Assembly (NCBI GenBank): GCA_028717055.1
Contig: JAQUOO010000014.1
Location: 1 to 16,956 of the forward strand
Direction: 5' to 3'
DNA from: Candidatus Omnitrophota bacterium
GTDB lineage: Bacteria > Omnitrophota > Gorgyraeia > Gygaellales > Profunditerraquicolaceae
Length of the DNA stretch: 16,956 bases
In this document: piece after piece, positions 1 through 6,925 of the stretch
How the letters are laid out: every line of letters begins with the position of its first letter
Numbering within the stretch: position 1 is the stretch's first letter
The notes under the pieces: generated by a model
Told to the model about the DNA's origin: nothing
The model's input: the letters and a program-made list of their open reading frames with translations, nothing else
Database searches by the model: none
Translations under genes and position numbers: made by a program

Positions 1-90
1 TGCTTGAGTTATTAGAGCTATTGCTAGGAGGAAAGACTAGAGAAAAGGCTAAAAAGAAGCTTAAAAAGAAGAAAAAGGAAAGGAGTTTCC

Positions 91-131
<41 letters not shown>

Positions 132-183
132 TAGATACTTATACCTTAGAATAGACATAGAGAGGACCTCCTTTTGTGGTGGT

Positions 184-215
184 TTAATATTGTTATTGGC
201 CTACGACAATATTAA
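184..215. repeat. AT-rich inverted repeat, 10-bp arms
   Basis: The arms TTAATATTGT (184-193) and ACAATATTAA (206-215) are perfectly complementary around a 12-nt loop. It lies about 90 bases downstream of the GHL10-type gene stop on the minus strand. It could end that transcript, but no T-tract follows the stem on either strand, so a rho-independent terminator is not supported. Confidence 0.5.
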
Positions 216-301
216 TTATACCGGATATTTGAGATTATACCAGCGCAAGAATTGGAATCAATGTATTTTTTCAACCTTCCCGGCCATAACAATAGGCAGG
301 C

Positions 302-1423
302 CTAAAACCTGGATTCCTCTTCCAGCATATTGGCCAAGACAGGGTTATCAAGCAGGCTGCTGTAGTGAAAAATAACGCAGCCTCCGGCGCCCGCATTTTC
401 TGAAAACCTAAGCTCCTCCTTAAATTCCCCGGGGAGAGCCCCCATTTTATAAGCTCCAACAGCAATCTTTACTCTCCTGAAGTCGTCTACCTTGTTTTTT
501 ATCGCCGAGATCCATCTTTCAAACTCCAAATGATCCGGAGAATAATCCATTGCTATCACAAAATCAACCAATTCGCGGTTGAGCCAAGAAGTCCAATCCT
601 GAAAGGCCTCGTAATAAGCGCGTTGTATCGGCATACATCCGGTAGCTGAAACTTGAATATCGGGATTAATGCGCCGGGCAGTATCGATGAATCCCCGGAG
701 CGTCTCGGTTACCTGAGCGCGCTTCCAGTCTTTCCAGGTTTCATCTTCTTCTTTTATTATTTTAACCCCGGACATCCTCTTAAAACGTTCCATATTCATT
801 TCTGTATAGCCATAAGCCGGGTTTTTATCCGGATACCGGACGTAATCAAACAGGATGCCGTCTAAGCCCGGGTAGCTGCGGATAATTTCCTCGATAATGC
901 CGGAAAGCTCACGGCGAACGCGCATATCCCCGGGCTCAAGGAAATATTGATTATCGATTTTGTAATCTTCGAGGTTATGTTTTTCTCTTAGGTTGCTAGT
1001 CAAAATGCCGAAGCCGTATTTCTGAAGCAGTAGAGCGTTCTTATTTTTACTCAGGCTCAACATATTAAACCAAGCATGCACCTCTATGCCAAAACCATGG
1101 GCCTGTTTAATAAGCAGCCTGAGCGGGTCCTCGGGAACATTCTTCAGGCAGTCTTTATATGGAGAGGAGTCCGCGATTAGCGATGGAAACCAAGCCTTAT
1201 TCCCCCTGTAGACCTGGATGAAGATCATTTTGGCGCGAGTTCTCTTGGCCAGATTAACCAGCTTGGTTATCTCTTGCCGGCTTGAAAGCGCGCAAGGCTC
1301 ATCCAGCGCCATAACAAAAATCCCCCGCCGCGGCAAAGATTCTGCGCAGCCAGAGCTTACGGGGAAAAAAGATAAAAAAAACAGCGCGCAGGACAACACC
1401 GATATCTGCATGTTTCTAAACAT
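302..1423 (-). CDS. Secreted GHL10-family (glycosyl hydrolase-like 10) protein
   Basis: A 373-residue protein of the family 10 glycosylhydrolase-like type (PF02638-like TIM barrel), probably acting on a polysaccharide in the envelope. Residues 1-28 form a Sec signal peptide with a hydrophobic core at 6-22; Cys26 follows SSG but is a poor lipobox, so I favour signal peptidase I. Family-like blocks are visible: RRGIFVMALDEP near 32-43, the AHxxGIEVHAWFN strand at 108-120, and DGILFDYVRYP at 188-198, where these barrels carry conserved acidic residues. The ATG at 1423 has AGGA about 9 nt upstream. The gene starts 6 nt after the NlpC/P60 stop, implying co-transcription. A shared role in the cell envelope is inferred. 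The substrate cannot be deduced. Confidence 0.85.
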   Translation of the reverse strand: MFRNMQISVLSCALFFLSFFPVSSGCAESLPRRGIFVMALDEPCALSSRQEITKLVNLAKRTRAKMIFIQVYRGNKAWFPSLIADSSPYKDCLKNVPEDPLRLLIKQAHGFGIEVHAWFNMLSLSKNKNALLLQKYGFGILTSNLREKHNLEDYKIDNQYFLEPGDMRVRRELSGIIEEIIRSYPGLDGILFDYVRYPDKNPAYGYTEMNMERFKRMSGVKIIKEEDETWKDWKRAQVTETLRGFIDTARRINPDIQVSATGCMPIQRAYYEAFQDWTSWLNRELVDFVIAMDYSPDHLEFERWISAIKNKVDDFRRVKIAVGAYKMGALPGEFKEELRFSENAGAGGCVIFHYSSLLDNPVLANMLEEESRF

Positions 1424-1429
1424 TTGATT

Positions 1430-2794
1430 TTATCCTGAAATATTACGAATGGAAACAACGCGATCAAGCAAAGAGCCTTTCCGGGAACCCTCACCCAAAG
1501 AAAGGTCGCTGACCACTGTCCGGTTTATCTTACGGACAATATCCTTGCCTAACCCTTGTCTTTGCCTATAGGCGTGAATCTCGTGTATAACGTACGGCCT
1601 GCCTGCATACATTCCAAGGTATATAAGTATGTGCCCCTTTAGCCGCAGGAGAGCGGCTCCTCCAGCAGCCTGCTTATCCAAAATACGCACTTTTGATTCA
1701 TTGTCCGTCTTTTCCGAAAAATTACCCAAAAGCCGTCCGACCTGGCCTTGTTCCGCGGAATTTCTCGGCAAGATTATCCCGGCCGTAGAGAAAACCTCCT
1801 GGACAAAACCGGAACAATCCTGTTCGCCATTCTTTCCTCCCCAACTATAAGGGGCATTCAGAAGCTTAAAAGCCTGTTGCATAATATTCCGCGGAGTATA
1901 TGCTAAGTAACCAATATTTACATCGGCCTTTCTCATATAAGCGATTCGCTCAACTAATTTTCCTTCTTTTGTCTGCCCGGGAACAAAAACACTGACTGTC
2001 CCGGAATCAAAGTTACCCGCCAGAGGAAATCTTGCGCCCATTCTTACATAATCAATATGCTGTTTTAACTCGGAGTCCCGGAAAATATCGGATTTGGCGC
2101 TAACCGTCACAACAAAGGGCGCCTTCTCCAGAAAAGATTTGAACTCGTCAAACCCGCAAAAGGCAACGCTATCTTTCTTTATCCAGCCGGAACTGGCCGG
2201 AGAATACGCGTAAACCCAGCCGCTATCTTTGGTCTCGTGTAAAATTACCACCGGAGTTCCGATATCCAGAGAGCTATTTTGTAACTCATCAAAGGCCGAA
2301 TCCCCCGGCTCAATAGTCAAGATGTCATCGGTAGGCAAGAGGCGCTGGTCAACATAACAGCAAACAAAACCGTAACGCGCGTTAATCTGGCGCGGGATTG
2401 CCTCAAGGTTAATCCGCCTGGATATTTCTCGATAAAAAGGCTCTCCTATTCTTATCGAATTTTTTGAATAGAGTTTTCTTCTAAGGAATCCGTCGATTTG
2501 CTTTCTTAAGGAAGAGGACAACTCGCTTCCGGCATATACGGGGACTGTTTTTGACAAATCTTTTACCAGTTTAAGTTCATTTTCTGTTTTTGAATTAAAC
2601 AGGGCGATGCCGGCGGAATTCAAAATAACCTTATCCGCGCAATTATTCCGGGCAATCCAGAATCCGGGGCTTTGCATCTGCCTGTTGGTATGGGGAATCG
2701 TATTCGGCGAGGAATAATAAAGCTTTTCTTCTCTATTACATCCCGCCGCGGCCAACAAGCAGAAGGCTAATAAAAAATAATGGGTTTTCTTCAT
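1430..2794 (-). CDS. Lipoprotein NlpC/P60 peptidase with SH3-like regions
   Basis: A 454-residue cell-wall peptidase expected to cut peptide bonds in peptidoglycan stems. Residues 1-19 are a lipoprotein signal with lipobox LAAAG-C19, so it should be lipid-anchored in the envelope. The middle (about 145-290) looks like the paired SH3-type domains of the multidomain NlpC/P60 enzymes; the segment SGWVYAYSPASSGWIKKD (191-208) is typical. The C-terminal domain (about 300-454) has the Cys-His-His triad pattern: DCSGF with Cys327, GHILIYLG with His388, and His404 or His407 in HEIHAY. The catalytic residues look intact. Shine-Dalgarno sequence is weak. The start overlaps a possible small upstream ORF by ATGA. 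Confidence 0.9.
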   Translation of the reverse strand: MKKTHYFLLAFCLLAAAGCNREEKLYYSSPNTIPHTNRQMQSPGFWIARNNCADKVILNSAGIALFNSKTENELKLVKDLSKTVPVYAGSELSSSLRKQIDGFLRRKLYSKNSIRIGEPFYREISRRINLEAIPRQINARYGFVCCYVDQRLLPTDDILTIEPGDSAFDELQNSSLDIGTPVVILHETKDSGWVYAYSPASSGWIKKDSVAFCGFDEFKSFLEKAPFVVTVSAKSDIFRDSELKQHIDYVRMGARFPLAGNFDSGTVSVFVPGQTKEGKLVERIAYMRKADVNIGYLAYTPRNIMQQAFKLLNAPYSWGGKNGEQDCSGFVQEVFSTAGIILPRNSAEQGQVGRLLGNFSEKTDNESKVRILDKQAAGGAALLRLKGHILIYLGMYAGRPYVIHEIHAYRQRQGLGKDIVRKINRTVVSDLSLGEGSRKGSLLDRVVSIRNISG

Positions 2795-2916
2795 ATCCGT
2801 CTCAATTTATTTATTTTAGTATAAAGCCAAAGAGATAACCAGTAAAAATAATTCTGGCCCGGAACCCCGGTAAATATCGCCTTTGCAAGATCCGCATGGC
2901 TCAATACAAATATCAT
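2791..2916 (-). CDS. Possible 41-residue small protein between radC and the NlpC/P60 gene
   Basis: A short frame fills the whole radC-NlpC/P60 gap. Its ATG (2916-2914) lies one codon past the radC TAG and in the same frame (TAG-GGG-ATG). Its TGA overlaps the ATG of the next gene in an ATGA junction typical of translational coupling. The predicted 41-residue peptide is hydrophobic and aromatic in the middle (NYFYWLSLWLYTK) with a basic end (KINKLRRI), so it might associate with a membrane. There is no well-placed Shine-Dalgarno sequence, only GGGG touching the ATG. I do not recognise the protein. It could be chance open sequence or the remnant of a longer gene. Confidence 0.35.
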   Translation of the reverse strand: MIFVLSHADLAKAIFTGVPGQNYFYWLSLWLYTKINKLRRI

Positions 2917-2919
2917 CCC

Positions 2920-3600
2920 CTAGATTAAGTTGTTATCCAAAAAACTGAAATATTTCCTTTTGCCGATAATTATATGGTCCAGGACATTTATCTGGATTAC
3001 TTTTCCCGCCTCGACTAACCGGGCGGTAAATTCTTTATCTTCCTGGCTCGGGACAGGGTTTCCGCAAGGATGGTTATGAAAACAAATTATCGAAACAGCA
3101 AAATACTCCAGGGCCCTAGAAAAAATCTCCCTTATGGCCGGGTTTACCCGATTAACCGTTCCCTCCTGAATCTCTATTATCTCGATAATCTTGTTCCCCG
3201 AATCCAAAAGCAGCCCCTTGAATACTTCTTTTTTCAAATGCCGCATCCGGGGAGTCAATATTGCCGCCGCTTTTTCCGAAGATTCAATCACAGCACGGCC
3301 GTCTTTTGCCTCTTCTTCCCTAAACCTTCTCCCTATTTCAAGAGCGCTCCTAATTTGAGCCATCTTGGCCAAACCCATGCCTTTTAAACCGTTCCATTGT
3401 TTTATATCCGTATGGCTCATTTTTCCAAAGCTGCCGAACCTGCCAAGTATATCTCTTGCCAAATCCAACGCGCTTCTGCCTTTGGCGCCGGTGCGCAAAA
3501 GTATGGCTATTAGTTCGGTATTCGTCAAAGAATGCTCCCCGGATCTAAACAGCTTTTCCCGCGGCCGCTCATCTTGCGGCCAGGATTTAATGCCGGACAT
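2920..3600 (-). CDS. radC: RadC/MPN (JAMM) domain protein
   Basis: A 226-residue RadC-family protein of normal length. The N-terminal part has a helix-hairpin-helix-like stretch (about 55-90, GLKGMGLAKMAQ), the usual layout of the family. The C-terminal MPN+/JAB domain carries the metal signature HNHPCGNPVPSQED (His175, His177, Ser185, Asp188), so a zinc hydrolase site looks intact. The family is named for DNA repair but its true biochemical role is unsettled, and many members lie near mobile or housekeeping genes. The ATG at 3600 has a strong AGGAGG Shine-Dalgarno sequence. It lies downstream of tRNA-Gln on the same strand and may share its promoter. Confidence 0.93.
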   Translation of the reverse strand: MSGIKSWPQDERPREKLFRSGEHSLTNTELIAILLRTGAKGRSALDLARDILGRFGSFGKMSHTDIKQWNGLKGMGLAKMAQIRSALEIGRRFREEEAKDGRAVIESSEKAAAILTPRMRHLKKEVFKGLLLDSGNKIIEIIEIQEGTVNRVNPAIREIFSRALEYFAVSIICFHNHPCGNPVPSQEDKEFTARLVEAGKVIQINVLDHIIIGKRKYFSFLDNNLI

Positions 3601-3712
3601 AGTTCTCTCCTCCTACCTCAATAGACGCAGCAGGAGCAAAAATCTAATTAAAGAATAGGGGATATTACGAGTTTTTTGAGAGAGGATAAGTTGAGGTAAT
3701 TTAAATTGTATC

Positions 3713-3784
3713 CTGCCCCGCATGGAATCGAACCATGATAGTCAGATCCAGAATCTGAAGTCCTACCGATTAGACGACAGGGCA
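3713..3784 (-). tRNA. tRNA-Gln (anticodon CTG)
   Basis: The minus strand folds into a complete 72-nt cloverleaf. The acceptor stem is TGCCCTG/CGGGGCA with one G-T pair. The anticodon stem is TCAGA/TCTGA around the loop TTCTGGA, giving anticodon CTG. The T arm is CATGG-TTCGATT-CCATG, and the discriminator base is G. The 3' CCA is not encoded, so a CCA-adding enzyme must complete it. A near-consensus promoter lies just upstream, and a terminator isolates it from the gltX transcript. Confidence 0.96.
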
Positions 3785-3804
3785 AATAATTTACGAAGTG
3801 ACTA

Positions 3805-3833
3805 ATTATATCCGATTTCACAAAATCTGTAAA
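3805..3833 (-). promoter_or_regulatory. Sigma70-type promoter for tRNA-Gln
   Basis: On the minus strand a -35 box TTTACA (3833-3828) is separated by exactly 17 nt from a perfect -10 box TATAAT (3810-3805). Transcription would begin near 3798, about 14 nt before the mature tRNA 5' end. The next gene, radC, may be read from the same promoter, since I see no terminator between them. Confidence 0.8.
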
Positions 3834-3845
3834 GGAGCATCTATT

Positions 3846-3869
3846 AAAAAAGCCGGGATAAACCCGGCT
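3846..3869 (-). terminator. Rho-independent terminator after the gltX-lipoprotein genes
   Basis: On the minus strand the 7-bp stem AGCCGGG/CCCGGCT with loop TTTAT is followed at once by TTTTT (3850-3846). It lies 40 nt downstream of the small lipoprotein stop and just upstream of the tRNA-Gln promoter, so it closes the long vor-gltX transcript. Confidence 0.9.
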
Positions 3870-3908
3870 TAACACGTTTAAAATAGTGAAATAGACAGAA
3901 TTTATCCG

Positions 3909-4085
3909 TTACCAGAGATTCTTTTTAACCCAGGCATCGGCTTTTTTCAGAGAAGACCAATCTTCCTGCGCGCCTTCTTTTACTCCTTGCGCAAGCCCGC
4001 TGGCCCCTTTGTATAATGTTCCGCAGCCGCTCGTTAAGAAAATAAAGACCAGAAGAATGCCTGACAAAAACACTTTTTTAAGCAT
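3909..4085 (-). CDS. Small lipoprotein (58 aa), function unknown
   Basis: A 58-codon gene. Residues 1-20 form a lipoprotein signal: basic MLKK, a hydrophobic core, and lipobox LTSG-C21. The mature part is only 38 residues (starts CGTLYKGASGLAQGVKEGAQ) and looks like an amphipathic helix with a C-terminal KKNLW. The ATG lies inside the last codons of gltX, overlapping by 8 nt in another frame, and has a strong purine-rich Shine-Dalgarno sequence (AAAGGGGGAGG) just upstream. It ends 40 nt before a good terminator. I do not recognise a family; entericidin-like short lipoproteins are similar in size and layout but this is not evidence of homology. Confidence 0.8.
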   Translation of the reverse strand: MLKKVFLSGILLVFIFLTSGCGTLYKGASGLAQGVKEGAQEDWSSLKKADAWVKKNLW

Positions 4086-5388
4086 TGCCTCCCCCTTTTA
4101 TCCAACGGCTTAATCTCTTTCTCGTCCGCTCTTTTCCTAAATAATATATTACTTCGAATAATCCCGGGCCGATTGTTTTCCCGGTTAACGCTACCCTTAT
4201 CGGATGTATCAGCGCCTTGGATTCAATGTTCAATTCTTTAACCAAACTGCGGAACCCTTCTTCTATGTTAAGGATATCAAATTCTGCCAATTTATCAAGC
4301 TTTTCCACAAAAAGACGGAATTCATTAGATAAGTCTTGGGAGAGGCATTTCTTTTCGGCATCAGGGTCGATTTTTACTTCTTCAACAAAGAAAAAATCCG
4401 CCCAGTCAGGAAAATCGTTGATTGTGGTCAGGCGCGGCTGGAATAATTTTACCAGAGAAACCAGGTATCTCCTATCCAAATTGTCTTTACCGATATAACC
4501 TCTCTCAATGAGCCCGGGGATTAATATATCAGCCAGTTTTTCCGAATCTTCATTCTTAAGATACTGGTTATTCATCCAATTAAGTTTCTTAAGATCGAAC
4601 GTGGCCGCGGTTTTATTAACCTGGGTCACGTCGAATAATTTTACCGCCTCATTTATATCGATGAGCTCGACGTTATTTCCCGGAGCCCAGCTTAAAAGCA
4701 AAAGATAATTAACCAGGGCCTGCGGCAAATAACCCATTTTACGGTAATCGCTTATAGCGGTAGCGCCCGTTCTCTTGGAAAGCCTGCCCCCCTCCATTCC
4801 CATAATTAGAGGCAAATGCGCAAATGCAGGCAGTTTAAAACCAAGGGCCTCATACAAAAGCGTTTGCTTGGGCGTATTGGAAATGTGGTCGTCGCCGCGG
4901 ATAACGTGGGTGATGCCCATAGTCGCATCGTCCACCACACAGGCGAAATTATAGGTTGGGGTTCCGTCGGATTTAATCAAAACCTGATCCTTGATTACGC
5001 TGGTATCGAATTCGATCTCTCCCCGGATTAAATCCTGCATTTTAATTTTTTGCTGCGGCACCTTAAAAATTACCGCTTCTTGCGGTTTATCCGGAAGCTT
5101 CTCTTTATAGGCCTTGCCCGTGCTAAGCAATTTTTGCGCGTATTCGTTATAAATATCAACCCTCTTGCTCTGATAATCGATTTCATCCCAGTCAAAACCC
5201 AACCACTTCAGGCTATTCAAAATCTCATCTACGAATTCCGGCTTCGAGCGAACCTGATCCGTATCTTCAATCCTCAAAACAAACTTCCCCCCTTTTGCCC
5301 GGGCATAAAGCCAATTAAATAAAGCTGTGCGCGCTCCTCCAATATGCAAATTTCCTGTAGGGCTGGGGGCAAATCTCACTCTAACCAT
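4078..5388 (-). CDS. gltX: Glutamyl-tRNA synthetase (short form)
   Basis: Class I aminoacyl-tRNA synthetase that charges tRNA-Glu with glutamate. In bacteria lacking GlnRS it also charges tRNA-Gln for later amidation. The HIGH-type motif is HIGG (15-18), and the KMSKS-type loop is LSKR (203-206) in EGGRLSKRTGAT. The segment SDGTPTYNFACVVDD and RGDDHISNTPKQ are typical of the family. At 436 residues it is shorter than the usual ~470-490. The shortage falls after GKAY (about 91-105): the long insertion that holds the zinc-binding Cys residues in E. coli GluRS is reduced to about 11 residues. The ATG follows the gamma-subunit TAA with no gap, so the genes are co-transcribed. Confidence 0.95.
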   Translation of the reverse strand: MVRVRFAPSPTGNLHIGGARTALFNWLYARAKGGKFVLRIEDTDQVRSKPEFVDEILNSLKWLGFDWDEIDYQSKRVDIYNEYAQKLLSTGKAYKEKLPDKPQEAVIFKVPQQKIKMQDLIRGEIEFDTSVIKDQVLIKSDGTPTYNFACVVDDATMGITHVIRGDDHISNTPKQTLLYEALGFKLPAFAHLPLIMGMEGGRLSKRTGATAISDYRKMGYLPQALVNYLLLLSWAPGNNVELIDINEAVKLFDVTQVNKTAATFDLKKLNWMNNQYLKNEDSEKLADILIPGLIERGYIGKDNLDRRYLVSLVKLFQPRLTTINDFPDWADFFFVEEVKIDPDAEKKCLSQDLSNEFRLFVEKLDKLAEFDILNIEEGFRSLVKELNIESKALIHPIRVALTGKTIGPGLFEVIYYLGKERTRKRLSRWIKGGGNA

Positions 5389-5916
5389 TTAAGACTCCAT
5401 TCCTTTGTTAAACGCCTCGATATTTATTCTGAGTAACTCCGGCTGGCCTTTAGGCGCAATCTTAGCCATTGCCTTTACGATATTTTCCGGAGCAATAATC
5501 TTTTTGTTCGTTAAATATTTCCCTAAAGCGGCCATATTCGCTACTTTAATATTACCTAAATCTATGGCGATATCCGTAAATCTTGCCGATACCGACCTTA
5601 TTTCCGGATTATTTTCTACCGCTGCTAAAGAACTATTCACAATCATAAGGCCGCCGGATTTTAATCTATTCTTGAATTTTACCAAAGATGCCTGGTTCAT
5701 AATGATTAAAGTATCGGCTTTGTCCACATGCGGAGAGCCGATTTCAGCGTCGGAGATAATTACCATACAATGCGCGCACCCTCCGCGCACCTCCGGGCCA
5801 TAGGCAGGAAGCCAGGTAGTGAATTTACCGCTAAGCAGAGCTGCCTCGGCCAAAACTTTTCCCAAAAGCATAATACCTTGTCCGCCGCTGCCCGCTATTA
5901 TAATTTTTTCTAGCAT
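5389..5916 (-). CDS. 2-oxoacid:ferredoxin oxidoreductase, gamma subunit
   Basis: A 175-residue gamma subunit (POR/KOR catalytic gamma-type domain) of the four-subunit enzyme that oxidatively decarboxylates 2-oxoacids to acyl-CoA while reducing ferredoxin. The nucleotide-binding-like N-terminus GSGGQG (9-14) and the block PAYGPEVRGGCAHCMVIIS are typical. Length is normal. It is the last of the four subunit genes and abuts gltX directly. No Shine-Dalgarno sequence is visible: a repeat element ends only 6 nt before the ATG. I leave the symbol empty because korC and vor names are used inconsistently for this subunit. Confidence 0.9.
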   Translation of the reverse strand: MLEKIIIAGSGGQGIMLLGKVLAEAALLSGKFTTWLPAYGPEVRGGCAHCMVIISDAEIGSPHVDKADTLIIMNQASLVKFKNRLKSGGLMIVNSSLAAVENNPEIRSVSARFTDIAIDLGNIKVANMAALGKYLTNKKIIAPENIVKAMAKIAPKGQPELLRINIEAFNKGMES

Positions 5917-5922
5917 AGTCGA

Positions 5923-6059
5923 TTAATGACAAAATCCAAAGTCCAAAATTCAAAATAAACCCAAATGACAAATACAAAATGACAAAATGTTTGTTTTGAC
6001 ATTTGTGTTTTGAGCTTTATATTTATTTTGAATTTTGAATTTTGTCATTTGTCATTTAA
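5923..6059 (-). repeat. AT-rich inverted-repeat element, copy A (beta/gamma junction)
   Basis: An imperfect palindrome filling the gap between the beta and gamma subunit genes. Read on the minus strand it starts TTAAATGACAAATGACAAAA and ends TTTTGTCATTAA, so its ends are inverted repeats. The centre is another palindrome (AAATGACAAAA ... TTTTGACATTT, one mismatch). Its left end supplies the last Lys codon and TGA stop of the beta subunit. A frame from the ATG at 6048 stays open for 32 codons. Same orientation as the other four copies. Confidence 0.85.
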
Positions 6060-6777
6060 TTATCCCTAAAGGAAATTCTTTAACCATGGTATTTTTAATC
6101 CAAGCCATTGACTCTCTGGCAGATAAGCCCCAATATGTCGGGCAGGGAGACAATACCTCCACCAGGGAAAAGCCAACACCTTCTATCTGATTCACAAACG
6201 CCTGCCTTATTGCCTTTCTGGTTTTCATTATCTCTTGCGGAGAATGTAACGAAACACGCTCAATATATTTTACCCCCGGTAAAAGCGCCAACATTTCAGA
6301 AATCTTTAAAGGGTACCCTTGCGCTGCGGCTGATCTGCCCAGAGGCGAAGTAGAAGTCTTCTGATTGAGAAGAGTGGTCGGCGCCATTTGCCCTCCGGTC
6401 ATTCCGTAAACAGCGTTATTGATAAAAAAAACTGAAACATTTTCTCCCCGGTTAGCCGCGTGTATTGTTTCGTTCGTGCCGATAGCCGCCAAATCTCCGT
6501 CGCCCTGATAAGTAAAAACGATATTTTGGGGCCTGACCCTTTTTAAGCCGGTGGCAACTGCCAGCGCCCGGCCATGGGCGGCCTCCGAACAGTCAAAATC
6601 CCAGTAATCATAGGCGATGACAGCGCATCCGACCGGAGCTACCGCGATAACCTTTTCGCGTATGCCTAATTCATCGATTACTTCAGCAATAAGCCGATGC
6701 GCCAGGCTATGTCCGCAACCCGGGCAATAATGAGTTGAAACGTTTCTTAATGATTTCGGATGACTATATATTTTCAT
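6052..6777 (-). CDS. 2-oxoacid:ferredoxin oxidoreductase, beta (TPP-binding) subunit
   Basis: A 241-residue thiamine diphosphate-binding subunit. CPGCGH (18-23) is the conserved N-terminal motif. The TPP/Mg site is GDGD (92-95) continuing to NNAVYGMTGGQ (120-130). Together with the alpha subunit it forms the active site, and electrons pass to the small ferredoxin subunit. The length is normal for stand-alone KorB/VorA-type subunits. The stop codon TGA and the preceding Lys codon lie inside repeat copy A. No Shine-Dalgarno sequence is seen before the ATG, which lies 12 nt after repeat copy B. Substrate (2-oxoisovalerate or another 2-oxoacid) is judged from the alpha subunit. Confidence 0.92.
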   Translation of the reverse strand: MKIYSHPKSLRNVSTHYCPGCGHSLAHRLIAEVIDELGIREKVIAVAPVGCAVIAYDYWDFDCSEAAHGRALAVATGLKRVRPQNIVFTYQGDGDLAAIGTNETIHAANRGENVSVFFINNAVYGMTGGQMAPTTLLNQKTSTSPLGRSAAAQGYPLKISEMLALLPGVKYIERVSLHSPQEIMKTRKAIRQAFVNQIEGVGFSLVEVLSPCPTYWGLSARESMAWIKNTMVKEFPLGIIK

Positions 6778-6789
6778 AATAAGAATTGG

Positions 6790-6925
6790 TTAATATCAAA
6801 TACCAAAGCGCAAAATTAAAAATAAATTTAAATTACAAATACCCAAGGACAAAACATTGGTTTTGTTATTGGTAATTTTGATTTTCAATTTATTTTGTGC
6901 TTTGAATTTTGTCATTTGTCATTTA
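6790..6925 (-). repeat. AT-rich inverted-repeat element, copy B (alpha/beta junction)
   Basis: Same element as copy A, starting at the vorB TAA (6925-6923): minus strand TAAATGACAAATGACAAAAT at one end, TATTTGATATTAA at the other. A frame from the ATG at 6915 is open for 39 codons, beginning MTKFKAQNK. The centre GACAAAAC-attg-GTTTTGTT is palindromic. Confidence 0.85.

Noticed and set aside
3648..3875. 75-codon minus-strand frame
   Set aside because: It covers the tRNA-Gln gene, its promoter and the upstream terminator, which explain this sequence better.
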